In this document: positions 17,597 through 26,089 of the stretch, piece by piece
Position numbering within the stretch: position 1 is the stretch's first letter
Layout: each line of letters begins with the position of its first letter
Notes under the pieces: model-generated
Seen by the model: the letters and a program-made list of their open reading frames with translations, nothing else
Databases searched by the model: none
What the model was told of the DNA's origin: nothing
Made by a program: the position numbers and the translations under genes
Assembly: GCF_000716605.1 (NCBI RefSeq)
Contig: NZ_JNXE01000031.1
Span: forward strand, 117,721-181,720
Direction: 5' to 3'
Origin: Streptomyces sp. NRRL F-525
GTDB taxonomy: Bacteria; Actinomycetota; Actinomycetes; Streptomycetales; Streptomycetaceae
Length of the DNA: 64,000 bases

Positions 17597-17633
17597 GGCC
17601 CCGGTCGGTGTTGGTAGCACCGGCTCCGGGGCC
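17597..17633 (+). promoter_or_regulatory. leader hairpin upstream of the winged-helix gene
   Basis: GGCCCCGG pairs with CCGGGGCC, and an inner GGTG/CACC stem extends it. It ends 28 bases before the GTG at 17662. No T-run follows, so an mRNA leader structure or attenuator is more likely than a terminator. Bases 17426-17596 contain no gene; a smaller GGTTG/CAACC hairpin lies near 17461-17475. Confidence 0.45.
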
Positions 17634-17661
17634 TAGACCTACGAATCGAAGAGAGTCGATC

Positions 17662-18780
17662 GTGGCTTACGCCCAGCCTAGCCCTGCCCTGCCGTCCCCG
17701 TCGCACCCCATGGCCAATACGGGCTACGGAAAACGCGCCACGGGTGACGAAGAACCGTACGCCGACCCGGACTTCGCACATCTGCTCCCGCGAGACGCCG
17801 AGATCGCCGTCTTCATCGACCACCTCGACAACGGTCACGCCATGGGCCACAAGGTGATCGCGGCCGAGCACCCCCGTTACGGCCAGCAGGCCTGCCGTAC
17901 GTCTCTCAAGAGCCTCACCGAGGCCGGCCACCTGCGCTGGATCAAGGAACACATCACCGTCGAGGACAACTCGATGCGGTGGGTGACGCGGACGTACTGG
18001 TCGCGTACGCCCAGGTCGGCGCAGTGGTGGGCGGAGTTCGCACGCGAACGCCACGGCAGGGATGTCACGCGTGACTACCAGCCGGGCCTGGCACGGACGG
18101 AAGACCCGACGCCGACCCGGGCCCCTGCGCCGGAGAGCCAGAGCCAGACCGAGACCGAGACCGAGACCGACGGGACACCGGCGACGGACCCGACCCCCGA
18201 GCCCAGCGCCGCGTACCGCGCACTCGCCCAACTCCGCGCCACAGCCCCCCGCATGTCGCTCTCGGAAGCCGAGTGCCGAGCCCTCGAACCCCTCGCCGCC
18301 GAGTGGCTGGCACGAGGCGCCACCCCGGCCGACATGGCCCGCGCGCTGACCGACGGACTGCCACCCACCGTCACGAACCCGGGCGGACTCGCCCGCACCC
18401 GATTGGAGACGAAGATGCCCCCGAAGAAGAACGACGCCGCCGAGACCCGCCCCCTCCGCGCCCGTGTGACCCGCGTGCTCATGGCCTGCGCCACCTGCGA
18501 CGCCGACGAGCGGACGGCGAAGATCATCAACGGCATCTGCGAGGAATGCCGGGCGGAGCCGGACCTGAGCGAGGAGGAGGTCAAGAAGGGCTTCGAGGAG
18601 ATCGCCTACCTGGGAACCACGACGGCCCGCCTCCTGAAGCAGAAGCTGGAACGCCGTACGGGCGGTCCCGTACCCGACACGTTCCGCCCCGTGCCGATCG
18701 AGGACCGCGTCCACTACCACTACCGCGACAACCGCGACCGCATCGCGAACGGCCTCCCGCCGAGGCGGTGGAAGCCGTGA
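17662..18780 (+). CDS. winged-helix DNA-binding protein with a zinc-ribbon-like segment
   Basis: 372 residues from the GTG at 17662, with GAAGAGAG upstream. Residues about 45-130 look like a MarR/replication-type winged helix: 'DAEIAVFIDHLDNGHAMGHKVIA', 'CRTSLKSLTEAGHLRW' and a beta wing 'MRWVTRTYWSR'. An acidic Thr/Glu/Pro linker (about 150-185) follows, then a helical region and a 'CATCDADE'...'ICEEC' four-cysteine segment. Families like this are widespread in Streptomyces and annotated only as helix-turn-helix proteins; target unknown. Confidence 0.78.
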   Translation: MAYAQPSPALPSPSHPMANTGYGKRATGDEEPYADPDFAHLLPRDAEIAVFIDHLDNGHAMGHKVIAAEHPRYGQQACRTSLKSLTEAGHLRWIKEHITVEDNSMRWVTRTYWSRTPRSAQWWAEFARERHGRDVTRDYQPGLARTEDPTPTRAPAPESQSQTETETETDGTPATDPTPEPSAAYRALAQLRATAPRMSLSEAECRALEPLAAEWLARGATPADMARALTDGLPPTVTNPGGLARTRLETKMPPKKNDAAETRPLRARVTRVLMACATCDADERTAKIINGICEECRAEPDLSEEEVKKGFEEIAYLGTTTARLLKQKLERRTGGPVPDTFRPVPIEDRVHYHYRDNRDRIANGLPPRRWKP

Positions 18781-18816
18781 CGGCCGAGAAGCGGCACGGA
18801 GGAGAGGGCGGCGGCG

Positions 18817-19542
18817 TCATGACCCCCAGGACCACAGCCCCTTCCCCACCGCCGTAACCCCACCCGCCAACGCCAACGACAACACCAGCACCCGCGCCCG
18901 GGGTTCAGCTATCCGCCCGGCCAGCCCCCGCCCGATCACCCCGCCCACCACCATCGCGGCGACGACGGCGACCCACCGCGCCCCACTCAACGACGGCACC
19001 CCGTTCGCCGCGACCGAGAACGCGTTGACGACGACGCCGTAGAACTGCGCGTTGGGGACGAACTCCCGTACCGTCCACCCCGCGTTGACCGCGTACAGGG
19101 AGATCGGCGGCCCGCCCACCCCCGCCGCCGCGTTCATGAAACCGCCCGCCGCGCCCGCCGCCACCGCGCCCTTCGTGCCGCGCAGGGCCGCGACCCGGGC
19201 GCCGCGCATCACCAGGAGGACGGCGATCGTCACCAAGCCGCCCATCACCAATAACAGGACTGGTGGCGGGAGTTGGCGGGTCAGCCACGCGCCCGCCGGT
19301 ACCGTGCAGACCGCCGCCGCGCACAGGGGGACCATCGCGCGGGCCCGTACCTGGCGCCAGCCGCCTGCCAGGCCCACGACGCTGATCGCGCCGGCGGCGC
19401 AGTTGGCGAGGACGACTCCCTGGGACGGACCGAGGAGGAGGACGAGGGCCGGGACGGCGACCAGGGCGAAGCCCATGCCGGTGAGCCACTGCACGGAGGA
19501 GCCGAGCAGAACGATCGCGGCCAGCAGTATGTCCCCCGTCAT
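18817..19542 (-). CDS. TauE/SafE-family sulfite exporter-like permease
   Basis: 241 residues with about eight hydrophobic segments in two homologous halves. Family motifs include 'GMGFALVAVPALVLLLGPSQGVVLAN' (first half) and 'GFMNAAAGVGGPPISLYAV' (second half), where the glycine-rich GxGGP turn is diagnostic. Members export sulfite, sulfoacetate or other sulfur organics; the substrate here is unknown. The ATG at 19542 has a perfect 24-bp inverted repeat starting 21 bases upstream. Confidence 0.9.
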   Translation of the reverse strand: MTGDILLAAIVLLGSSVQWLTGMGFALVAVPALVLLLGPSQGVVLANCAAGAISVVGLAGGWRQVRARAMVPLCAAAVCTVPAGAWLTRQLPPPVLLLVMGGLVTIAVLLVMRGARVAALRGTKGAVAAGAAGGFMNAAAGVGGPPISLYAVNAGWTVREFVPNAQFYGVVVNAFSVAANGVPSLSGARWVAVVAAMVVGGVIGRGLAGRIAEPRARVLVLSLALAGGVTAVGKGLWSWGS

Positions 19543-19562
19543 GGGGCAACATCATTCCTGCC

Positions 19563-19586
19563 GGGGGTGTAGCCCGCTACACCCCC
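19563..19586. promoter_or_regulatory. inverted repeat upstream of the TauE gene
   Basis: GGGGGTGTAGC-CC-GCTACACCCCC: eleven-base perfect arms with a two-base centre, directly upstream of the exporter start. The tight centre disfavours an RNA hairpin and favours a dimeric repressor site. Confidence 0.55.
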
Positions 19587-19690
19587 ACTTCGGGACCGCA
19601 CTCCCTCGTCGCGGACCTGCGGAAACGGGATCGTTGAACACGTCAGCCGGTGAACGAGCCACCGGCTCCGAGATCCCAAGGATGCCCGTC

Positions 19691-19882
19691 ATGAAGAACC
19701 TCCTCTCCTCCAAGCCCGTCCTCTGGTTCCTCTTCCTCTTCAACCTGGCCGTCGCCGCCGTCGCACCCTTCGTGGTCGAAGGAACGCAGGGCGTGATGAC
19801 CGCAGTCGGCATGGGCGTCGTATCGCTGGGAGCCGGGGTCAGCCTCGTCCGGGACCGTGGTCGGGCGGCCACAGCGCGTTAA
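19691..19882 (+). CDS. small two-helix membrane protein
   Basis: 63 residues from the ATG at 19691, with AAGGA eight bases upstream (an ATG at 19682 overlaps that site). Two hydrophobic stretches, 'VLWFLFLFNLAVAAVAPFVV' and 'MTAVGMGVVSLGAGVSLV', are separated by a short polar loop and end in a basic tail 'RDRGRAATAR'. No family is recognised. Codon use is typical of the region. Confidence 0.65.
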   Translation: MKNLLSSKPVLWFLFLFNLAVAAVAPFVVEGTQGVMTAVGMGVVSLGAGVSLVRDRGRAATAR

Positions 19883-19987
19883 TTGGGTCGGTCCTGGCCG
19901 CCCCTTGTACGTCCGCTGCACGGGCGCTAACCAGCCGAAAGCGAGTCTGGAGTCATCCCAAAGAGCACCAGTACAGCTGGAGTTGAG

Positions 19988-20515
19988 ATGACCCGCAGAT
20001 CCATCAGCAAGCGTGCAGCAGTCGTCACCGTCACCACCGTCCTGGCCCTCGGCACCCTCGGTACCGTCGCCGCGACCGCCGGGCCCCAGCACGAGACCAA
20101 GCCCACCAAGCACACCAACTCCACCAAGCCCAGCAAGAAGCAGATAGCCGCCCTCTTCGACGGCTGGAACGCCGCCCTGCAGACCGGCGACCCGAAGAAG
20201 GTCGCGGACCGGTACGCGCCGGACGCCGTGCTGCTGCCCACCGTCTCCAACGAGATCCGCACCGACCGCGCCGAGATCGTCGACTACTTCGAGCACTTCC
20301 TGCCGAACAAGCCGGTCGCGAAGAAGGTCGAGACGTACATCAACGTCCTTGACAGCAACTCGGCCATCGACGCCGGCGCCTACGACATCACGCTCACCGA
20401 CCCGAAGACCGGCAAGAAGCGTGTGGTGGAGGCCCGTTACACCTACGAGTACGAGAAGCGCGGCGGCAAGTGGCTGATCGTCAACCACCACTCCTCGGTG
20501 ATGCCCGAAGGGTGA
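19988..20515 (+). CDS. secreted SnoaL/DUF4440-like protein (SgcJ/EcaC type)
   Basis: 175 residues. A cleavable signal peptide (basic 'TRRSISKRA', hydrophobic core to about 30, 'ATAGP') precedes a cone-shaped alpha+beta barrel domain of the NTF2-like superfamily: 'IAALFDGWNAALQTGDPKKVADRYAPDAVLLPTVS' and the C-terminal 'YTYEYEKRGGKWLIVNHHSS'. SgcJ/EcaC-type proteins bind or convert small ligands; no active site can be assigned. The 3' end overlaps the convergent histidine kinase gene by 35 bases. Confidence 0.85.
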   Translation: MTRRSISKRAAVVTVTTVLALGTLGTVAATAGPQHETKPTKHTNSTKPSKKQIAALFDGWNAALQTGDPKKVADRYAPDAVLLPTVSNEIRTDRAEIVDYFEHFLPNKPVAKKVETYINVLDSNSAIDAGAYDITLTDPKTGKKRVVEARYTYEYEKRGGKWLIVNHHSSVMPEG

Positions 20516-21770
20516 TGGCGACCAGCAGCCCTCCTCCCGGGGCGTCCCTGAGGGTCACCGTTCCGCCGTCGTCCGTCACCAACTGGCGTACGACGGCGAG
20601 GCCCAGGCCTGAACCCGTCCGCCCGGTGAGGCCCTGACCGCGCCAGAAGCGGTCGAAGGCGCGGGACTTGTCCGGGTCGGACATCCCGGGGCCCTCGTCC
20701 GTCACCGTCAACTCGACCTCGTCGCCCCGCAGTTCCGACCGTACGGTGATCGTCGCGCCGTCCGGTGACACCTCCAGGGCGTTCGACAGCACGTTGTCCA
20801 GGACCTGTTCGAGATGACCGGGACTGGCCAGCACAAGCGGCCGGCCGTCGGCAACACTCCCCCTGAGCGCGATGTCCACTCCGCGCTCGTCGGCGGCCGG
20901 TCTCCACACCGAGAGGCGTTCGGCGACGATCTCCCGGAGGGGGAGGGGTTCCGCCGCCGTCACCTTCGCCTCCGCCCTCGCCAGCACCAGCAGGCCATTC
21001 ACCAGGCGGCTCATCCGGACCACCTCCGCCGTCGCCTGTTCCACGTCCTCCCGTACGAACTCGTCGTCCACGCCGTCCGCGATGTTGTCCAGCGACAGCC
21101 TCAACGCCGTGAGCGGGGTGCGGAGTTGGTGGGAGGCGTCGGCCACGAAGATGCGCTGCGAGGCGATGAGGGTGTCGAGGCGTTCGGCGCCCTGGTTCAA
21201 GGTTTTGGCCAGCGTCTGTGTCTCGTGCGGGCCTGTAACGGGGGAGCGGGCCGTCAGGTCGCCGTCGCTGAACTTGCTCGCCATGTCGTTGAGTTGGCGC
21301 AGGGGGCGGGTGAGGCGGCGGGCCACGATCGCGCCCAGGCCCGCCGCCACCGCCAGGACCGCGAGGGCGAGAATCGCGCGGAAACCCCAGATCTGGATCA
21401 GGCGGTGGGTCAGGTCGGAGGTGGGGTACGTGATGCGGACCGCGCCGACCGTCCGGCCGTCGCGCTTCGCCGGTTCGGTCACCTCCAACTCCCCCTCGCC
21501 CCAGTGCGTCGCGGTCTTCGCGCGCGCGGCGGGCAGCACCTCCGCCGTGCCGGGGGTCTCCTGCGCGTACGCCACGATCATGCGGTCCAGCGCGGCGCGC
21601 GAGGCGGCGTCGCCGCTCAGCAGGAGGGCCATCGTCTTCGCCTCGCGCTCCACCGACTGCTCGGTGTCGCCCCGGAGTTGGGCGGTCAGCGTGAAGGCGA
21701 CGGGCACGGTGAAGGCCGTCAGGGCTACGGCCACCAACAGGACGTAGCTGACGATCAGTTGCCGGATCAT
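20481..21770 (-). CDS. two-component sensor histidine kinase
   Basis: 429 residues from the ATG at 21770, overlapping the response-regulator stop (ATGA). Order: membrane helix at about 10-30, extracellular sensor to about 128, second helix about 130-150, HAMP, then the H-box 'FVADASHQLRTPLTALRLS' with phosphoacceptor His214. The ATPase domain has 'NVLSNALEVSPDG', 'DEGPGM' and 'GSGLGLAVV'. It should autophosphorylate and pass the phosphate to the OmpR-type partner. The signal is unknown. Confidence 0.95.
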   Translation of the reverse strand: MIRQLIVSYVLLVAVALTAFTVPVAFTLTAQLRGDTEQSVEREAKTMALLLSGDAASRAALDRMIVAYAQETPGTAEVLPAARAKTATHWGEGELEVTEPAKRDGRTVGAVRITYPTSDLTHRLIQIWGFRAILALAVLAVAAGLGAIVARRLTRPLRQLNDMASKFSDGDLTARSPVTGPHETQTLAKTLNQGAERLDTLIASQRIFVADASHQLRTPLTALRLSLDNIADGVDDEFVREDVEQATAEVVRMSRLVNGLLVLARAEAKVTAAEPLPLREIVAERLSVWRPAADERGVDIALRGSVADGRPLVLASPGHLEQVLDNVLSNALEVSPDGATITVRSELRGDEVELTVTDEGPGMSDPDKSRAFDRFWRGQGLTGRTGSGLGLAVVRQLVTDDGGTVTLRDAPGGGLLVAITLRASPRSGG

Positions 21771-22462
21771 GACGTCGGCGATCCGTCGCCGGGGGAGGTG
21801 ATCTCCAGGCGGAAGCCCACGCCCCGTACCGCCTCGATCGTGACCGCGCCCGCCAACTTCCGCCGCAGCGCCGCCACATGGACGTCGAGCGTCTTCGTCG
21901 GGCCGAACCAGTTCGCGTCCCAGACCGCTTCCATGATCTGTTCGCGCGACATCAGCGCGCCGGGCTCCTCGGTGAGGAACGACAGCAGGTCGTACTCCTT
22001 GGGGGCGAGCGGGATCTCCTCGCCGTCCAGGCGGACGCGGGCCGCCTTGCGGTCGATGGTGAGGCGGATGCCGTAGGCGTCGGGGCCGGCGGCCTCCGCG
22101 ACCGCCCTCGGCTGGGCGCGGCGCATCACCGCCCTTATGCGCGCGATGACCTCCCGTACCCCGAACGGCTTCGAGACGTAGTCGTCCGCGCCCAGTTCCA
22201 GGCCGACCACCCGGTCCGTCTCGTCGCTGCGCGCGCTGATCACGATGATCGGGATGTCGCCGCGGGCACGCAGCGCCTTGCACACGTCGAGGCCGTCGGT
22301 GTCGGGCAGGCCGAGGTCGAGGAGGACGACGTCGTAGGGGGCGGAGTGGGCCAGGGCGGCGGCGCCCGTGGTGACCCAGTCGACCGTGAAGCCGTAGCGG
22401 ATCAGTCCGCGTCGCAGGGACTCGGCGACCGGCTCATCGTCTTCCACCAGAAGTACGCGCAC
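21767..22462 (-). CDS. OmpR/PhoB-family response regulator
   Basis: 231 residues from the GTG at 22462, chosen because AAGG lies eight bases upstream; a GTG at 22471 would add three. The REC domain has the acidic pair Glu7/Asp8-Asp9, the phosphoacceptor Asp49 ('VVLLDLGLPD') and Lys98 ('VSKPFG'). The C-terminal winged helix includes 'PLAPKEYDLLSFLTEEPGALMSREQI' and 'TLDVHVAALRRKL'. It is first in an operon with its kinase and divergent from ask. An inverted repeat sits 30 bases upstream. Confidence 0.96.
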   Translation of the reverse strand: MRVLLVEDDEPVAESLRRGLIRYGFTVDWVTTGAAALAHSAPYDVVLLDLGLPDTDGLDVCKALRARGDIPIIVISARSDETDRVVGLELGADDYVSKPFGVREVIARIRAVMRRAQPRAVAEAAGPDAYGIRLTIDRKAARVRLDGEEIPLAPKEYDLLSFLTEEPGALMSREQIMEAVWDANWFGPTKTLDVHVAALRRKLAGAVTIEAVRGVGFRLEITSPGDGSPTS

Positions 22463-22491
22463 ACGGCGCACCTTAATGCTTGAAACTTAAT

Positions 22492-22510
22492 TCACAGGTG
22501 TGACCTGTGA
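22492..22510. promoter_or_regulatory. inverted repeat in the response regulator/ask divergent region
   Basis: TCACAGGT-GTG-ACCTGTGA: eight-base perfect arms. Close by, nearer the regulator gene, CTTAAT occurs twice (22472 and 22486). OmpR-type proteins more often bind direct repeats, so the dyad may belong to another regulator. Confidence 0.45.
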
Positions 22511-22650
22511 CCCTTGGCACTTTTCCGGCACCCCTTAAGTGGGCATGCGCTGACCTGGGCGGTCCGAATCTCACCATGCGATACCTGGGAAGGGAATTTC
22601 GGGCGCTCGTTAAACTGAGCCGACACACCAGGACTGAGCGAGGAGCGCAC

Positions 22651-23922
22651 GTGGGCCTTGTCGTGCAGAAGTACGGAGGCTCCTCCGTAGCCGATGCCGA
22701 GGGCATCAAGCGCGTCGCCAAGCGAATCGTCGAAGCGAAGAAGAACGGCCACCAAGTGGTCGTCGTCGTTTCCGCGATGGGCGACACGACGGACGAGCTG
22801 ATCGATCTCGCCGAGCAGGTATCTCCGATGCCCGCCGGGCGTGAGTTCGACATGCTGCTGACCGCCGGGGAGCGGATCTCCATGGCGCTGCTGGCCATGG
22901 CGATCAAAAACCTGGGCCACGAGGCCCAGTCGTTCACCGGGAGCCAGGCAGGCGTCATCACCGACTCGGTCCACAACAAAGCGCGGATCATCGACGTCAC
23001 GCCGGGTCGGATCCGTACGGCGTTGGACGAGGGCAACATCGCCATCGTCGCCGGGTTCCAGGGTGTGAGCCAGGACAAGAAGGACATCACCACGCTGGGG
23101 CGGGGTGGGTCCGACACGACCGCCGTCGCTCTCGCCGCCGCGCTCGACGCCGAGGTGTGCGAGATCTACACGGACGTCGACGGTGTGTTCACCGCCGACC
23201 CGCGGGTGGTGTCGAAGGCGAAGAAGATCGACTGGATCGTCTTCGAGGACATGCTGGAGCTCGCCGCCTCCGGCTCCAAGGTGCTGCTCCACCGCTGTGT
23301 GGAGTACGCCCGCCGATACAACATCCCGATCCATGTGCGGTCCAGCTTCAGCGGACTTCAGGGCACGTGGGTCAGCAGTGAGCCGATTGGGGACCAGAAG
23401 GTGGAGCAGGCCATCATCTCCGGTGTCGCGCACGACACCTCCGAGGCCAAGATCACGGTCGTCGGCGTGCCCGACAAGCCGGGCGAGGCCGCGGTGATCT
23501 TCCGGACGATCTCCGACGCGCAGGTCAACATCGACATGATCGTGCAGAACGTGTCGGCCGCCTCGACGGGCCTCACGGACATCTCCTTCACCCTCCCCAA
23601 GGCCGAGGGCCGCAAGGCCATCGACGCCCTGGAGAAGAACAAGGACGGCATCGGCTTCGAGTCGCTGCGCTACGACGACCAGATCGGGAAGATCTCGCTG
23701 GTGGGCGCCGGGATGAAGACGAACCCGGGCGTCACCGCCGACTTCTTCACCGCCCTGTCCGACGCGGGCGTCAACATCGAGCTGATCTCGACCTCCGAGA
23801 TCCGCATCTCGGTGGTCACCCGCGCCGACGACGTCAACGAGGCCGTCCGCGCCGTGCACACGGCGTTCGGCCTCGACTCCGACAGCGACGAAGCCGTCGT
23901 CTACGGAGGCACCGGCCGCTGA
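22651..23922 (+). CDS. ask: aspartate kinase
   Basis: 423 residues from the GTG at 22651 with GAGGAG upstream. It catalyses phosphorylation of L-aspartate, the first step toward lysine, threonine, methionine and diaminopimelate. The N-terminal kinase domain has '[15 protein letters not shown]' and '[16 protein letters not shown]'. Two ACT domains follow from about residue 265 ('[17 protein letters not shown]' and '[19 protein letters not shown]') and bind lysine and threonine as feedback inhibitors. An in-frame GTG at 23401 could start a separate beta subunit. Its stop overlaps the asd start (TGATG). Confidence 0.97.
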   Translation: MGLVVQKYGGSSVADAEGIKRVAKRIVEAKKNGHQVVVVVSAMGDTTDELIDLAEQVSPMPAGREFDMLLTAGERISMALLAMAIKNLGHEAQSFTGSQAGVITDSVHNKARIIDVTPGRIRTALDEGNIAIVAGFQGVSQDKKDITTLGRGGSDTTAVALAAALDAEVCEIYTDVDGVFTADPRVVSKAKKIDWIVFEDMLELAASGSKVLLHRCVEYARRYNIPIHVRSSFSGLQGTWVSSEPIGDQKVEQAIISGVAHDTSEAKITVVGVPDKPGEAAVIFRTISDAQVNIDMIVQNVSAASTGLTDISFTLPKAEGRKAIDALEKNKDGIGFESLRYDDQIGKISLVGAGMKTNPGVTADFFTALSDAGVNIELISTSEIRISVVTRADDVNEAVRAVHTAFGLDSDSDEAVVYGGTGR

Positions 23923-24989
23923 TGGCCACCATCGGAGCGACCGTGCGTCCGACGCTCGCCGTGGTCGGAGCGACCGGGGCCGTCGGCACGGTCATGCTCC
24001 AGATCCTGTCCCAGCACGCGGACATCTGGGGCGAGATCCGCCTGATCGCCTCTCCGCGCTCGGCCGGCCGCAAGCTGGCCGTGCGCGGGGAGCAGGTCGA
24101 GGTGGTGGCCCTGACGGAGGAGGCCTTCGACGGGGTCGACGTCGCGATGTTCGACGTCCCGGACGAGGTCTCCGCGCAGTGGGCGCCGATCGCCGCCGCC
24201 AAGGGCGTGGTCGTCGTCGACAACTCGGGCGCCTTCCGGATGGACCCGGAGGTGCCCCTGGTGGTCCCCGAGGTCAACCCGCACAAGGTGCGGCACCGGC
24301 CGCGCGGGATCATCGCCAACCCGAACTGCACGACCCTGTCGATGATCGTCGCCGTGGGCGCGCTGCACGCCGAGTTCGGGCTGCGCGAGCTGGTGGTGTC
24401 GTCGTACCAGGCGGTGAGCGGGGCCGGGCGGGCCGGGGTCGACACCCTGCGCCAGCAGCTGTCCCTCGTGGCCGGTACGGACCTGGGCACCAAGCCCGGT
24501 GACGTGCGGCGGGCCGTGGGCGACAACACCGGGCCGTTCCCGGAGCCGGTCGCGCTGAACGTCGTACCGTGGGCCGGTTCTCTGCGCGAGGACGGCTGGT
24601 CCTCGGAGGAGATGAAGGTGCGGGACGAGTCCCGCAAGATCCTCGGGCTGCCCGCGCTGCCGGTCGCCGTGACGTGCGTGCGTGTCCCGGTGGTCACCAC
24701 GCATTCGCTCACCGTCCATGCCCGGTTCCAGGGCGAGGTCACGGTCGACGGGGCGCGCGAGATCCTCGCCACGGCCCCGGGGGTCGTCCTCTTCGACAAT
24801 CCGGCCGCCGGGGAGTTCCCCACGCCCGCCGACGTGGTGGGCACCGACCCGACCTGGGTGGGGCGGCTGCGGCGGGCGCTGGACGATCCGACCGCGCTCG
24901 AACTCTTCGTCTGCGGCGACAATCTGCGCAAGGGTGCGGCCCTCAATACCGCGCAGATCGCCGAGCTGGTGGCGCGCGAACTGGCCTGA
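23922..24989 (+). CDS. asd: aspartate-semialdehyde dehydrogenase
   Basis: 355 residues. It reduces aspartyl phosphate to aspartate semialdehyde with NADPH, the step after aspartate kinase, and is encoded immediately downstream with a one-base overlap. The N-terminal Rossmann motif is '[13 protein letters not shown]'. The catalytic cysteine is Cys136 in 'NPNCTTLSM', and the substrate region '[17 protein letters not shown]' and the later '[13 protein letters not shown]' histidine are present. Length is normal for the bacterial family. Confidence 0.97.
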   Translation: MATIGATVRPTLAVVGATGAVGTVMLQILSQHADIWGEIRLIASPRSAGRKLAVRGEQVEVVALTEEAFDGVDVAMFDVPDEVSAQWAPIAAAKGVVVVDNSGAFRMDPEVPLVVPEVNPHKVRHRPRGIIANPNCTTLSMIVAVGALHAEFGLRELVVSSYQAVSGAGRAGVDTLRQQLSLVAGTDLGTKPGDVRRAVGDNTGPFPEPVALNVVPWAGSLREDGWSSEEMKVRDESRKILGLPALPVAVTCVRVPVVTTHSLTVHARFQGEVTVDGAREILATAPGVVLFDNPAAGEFPTPADVVGTDPTWVGRLRRALDDPTALELFVCGDNLRKGAALNTAQIAELVARELA

Positions 24990-25420
24990 GCCCGGGCCCA
25001 ACTCCCCCTGCCCCGCCGTAAATCCGCTGGCCAGTGGCGCCCGGGTTTGTAGGATCAGTGTGCGCGATGTGGCCGGATTAATGGTTGGGAACCCTTGAAT
25101 CCAGCCACCTTCGCATCCGAAGATTTCACTCCCCGCTTCCCGCAACCGCGCGGCGAGCGGGGAGCGTCTTTGCGAACGCCCTTCAGGTGGGCGCGTGGTG
25201 ATGCGGTAAGGGACGTGGGGACGTCCCGGACTTTTCATGACACAGGGGAAGAGCGGGTAGGCATGAGGGTGTTCGACGCACTGCCGGTTGTGCTGCCTGA
25301 CACCAGACGGGTGGGTGAGGACGCGAGACAGGTGGGCGGTCGCAGAGGACAGGTGTGTGGACTGTCTGTTTCGTCTGACGTAAATGTGACGGCCGACGCG
25401 TACAACCCCCAAGGGGGGAA
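24990..25420. other. intergenic region before the sigma-factor gene
   Basis: 431 bases with no gene I can support. A GGAACC at 25088-25093 resembles the -35 of ECF sigma promoters, but no good -10 follows at the right distance. A GGGACGTCCC palindrome lies at about 25219-25228. A 142-codon frame through the region lacks a start signal. The AAGGGGGG just before 25421 is the ribosome-binding site of the next gene. Confidence 0.5.
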
Positions 25421-26089
25421 GTGTGTCCAACTTGCGTGGCTCAGGTACTCGACTTCACTGCGGCACGCGGCACGGCCCTACGGCCTCCGCGTGGATCCCG
25501 TGCGCCCGGCGGCATGCCGGTGATCGCGCCGATGCCCGCAGCGCGGCCCGCCCGCATCCCGAACCAGCGCGACGGTGTCGACGACGCCGTCGCGGCCGGA
25601 ACGACGGTCGACCATCTCACCGAGACCTACCGGGCGCACTACCGCTCGCTGCTCGGCCTGGCCGCACTCCTCCTCGACGACACCGCCTCCTGCGAGGACG
25701 TCGTCCAGGAGGCGTTCATCCGGGTCCACTCGGCGCGCAAACGTGTCCGTGACCCCGAGAAGACCCTGGCCTATCTGCGCCAGACGGTCGTCAACCTCTC
25801 CCGCTCGGCCCTGCGCCGCCGCATCCTCGGCCTCAAGCTCCTCTCGAAGCCGATGCCGGACATGGCCAGCGCGGAGGAGGGTGCCTACGACCTGCTGGAG
25901 CGCGACTCCCTCATCAAGGCCATGAAGGGATTGCAGCGCCGCCAGCGCGAGGTCCTGGTCCTGCGCTACTTCGCGGACATGACCGAGGCGCAGGTCGCCG
26001 AGTCGCTCGGCATATCGCTGGGCTCGGTGAAGGCGTACGGCTCGCGCGGGATCGCCGCCCTCCGGATCGCCATGGAGGCCACGGCATGA
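25421..26089 (+). CDS. SigE-family ECF RNA polymerase sigma factor
   Basis: 222 residues from the GTG at 25421, two bases after a strong AAGGGGGG; an internal ATG at 25514 is an alternative. Sigma region 2 is at about 66-130 ('YRAHYRSLLGLAALLLDDTASCEDVVQEAFIRV') and region 4 is at about 165-215 ('LQRRQREVLVLRYFADMTEAQVAESLGISLGSVKAY'). This subfamily is abundant in actinobacteria. It overlaps the next gene (ATGA), which encodes a one-helix membrane protein fit to be its anti-sigma factor. Confidence 0.92.
   Translation: MCPTCVAQVLDFTAARGTALRPPRGSRAPGGMPVIAPMPAARPARIPNQRDGVDDAVAAGTTVDHLTETYRAHYRSLLGLAALLLDDTASCEDVVQEAFIRVHSARKRVRDPEKTLAYLRQTVVNLSRSALRRRILGLKLLSKPMPDMASAEEGAYDLLERDSLIKAMKGLQRRQREVLVLRYFADMTEAQVAESLGISLGSVKAYGSRGIAALRIAMEATA

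Noticed and set aside
18777..18857. 26-codon frame starting at a GTGA overlap after the winged-helix gene
   Set aside because: Too short, Gly/Pro-rich and overlapping the 3' end of the TauE gene; no ribosome-binding site of its own.
25095..25523. 142-codon frame before and into the sigma-factor gene
   Set aside because: No ribosome-binding site, Arg-rich translation without motif, and overlap with the better-supported sigma gene.
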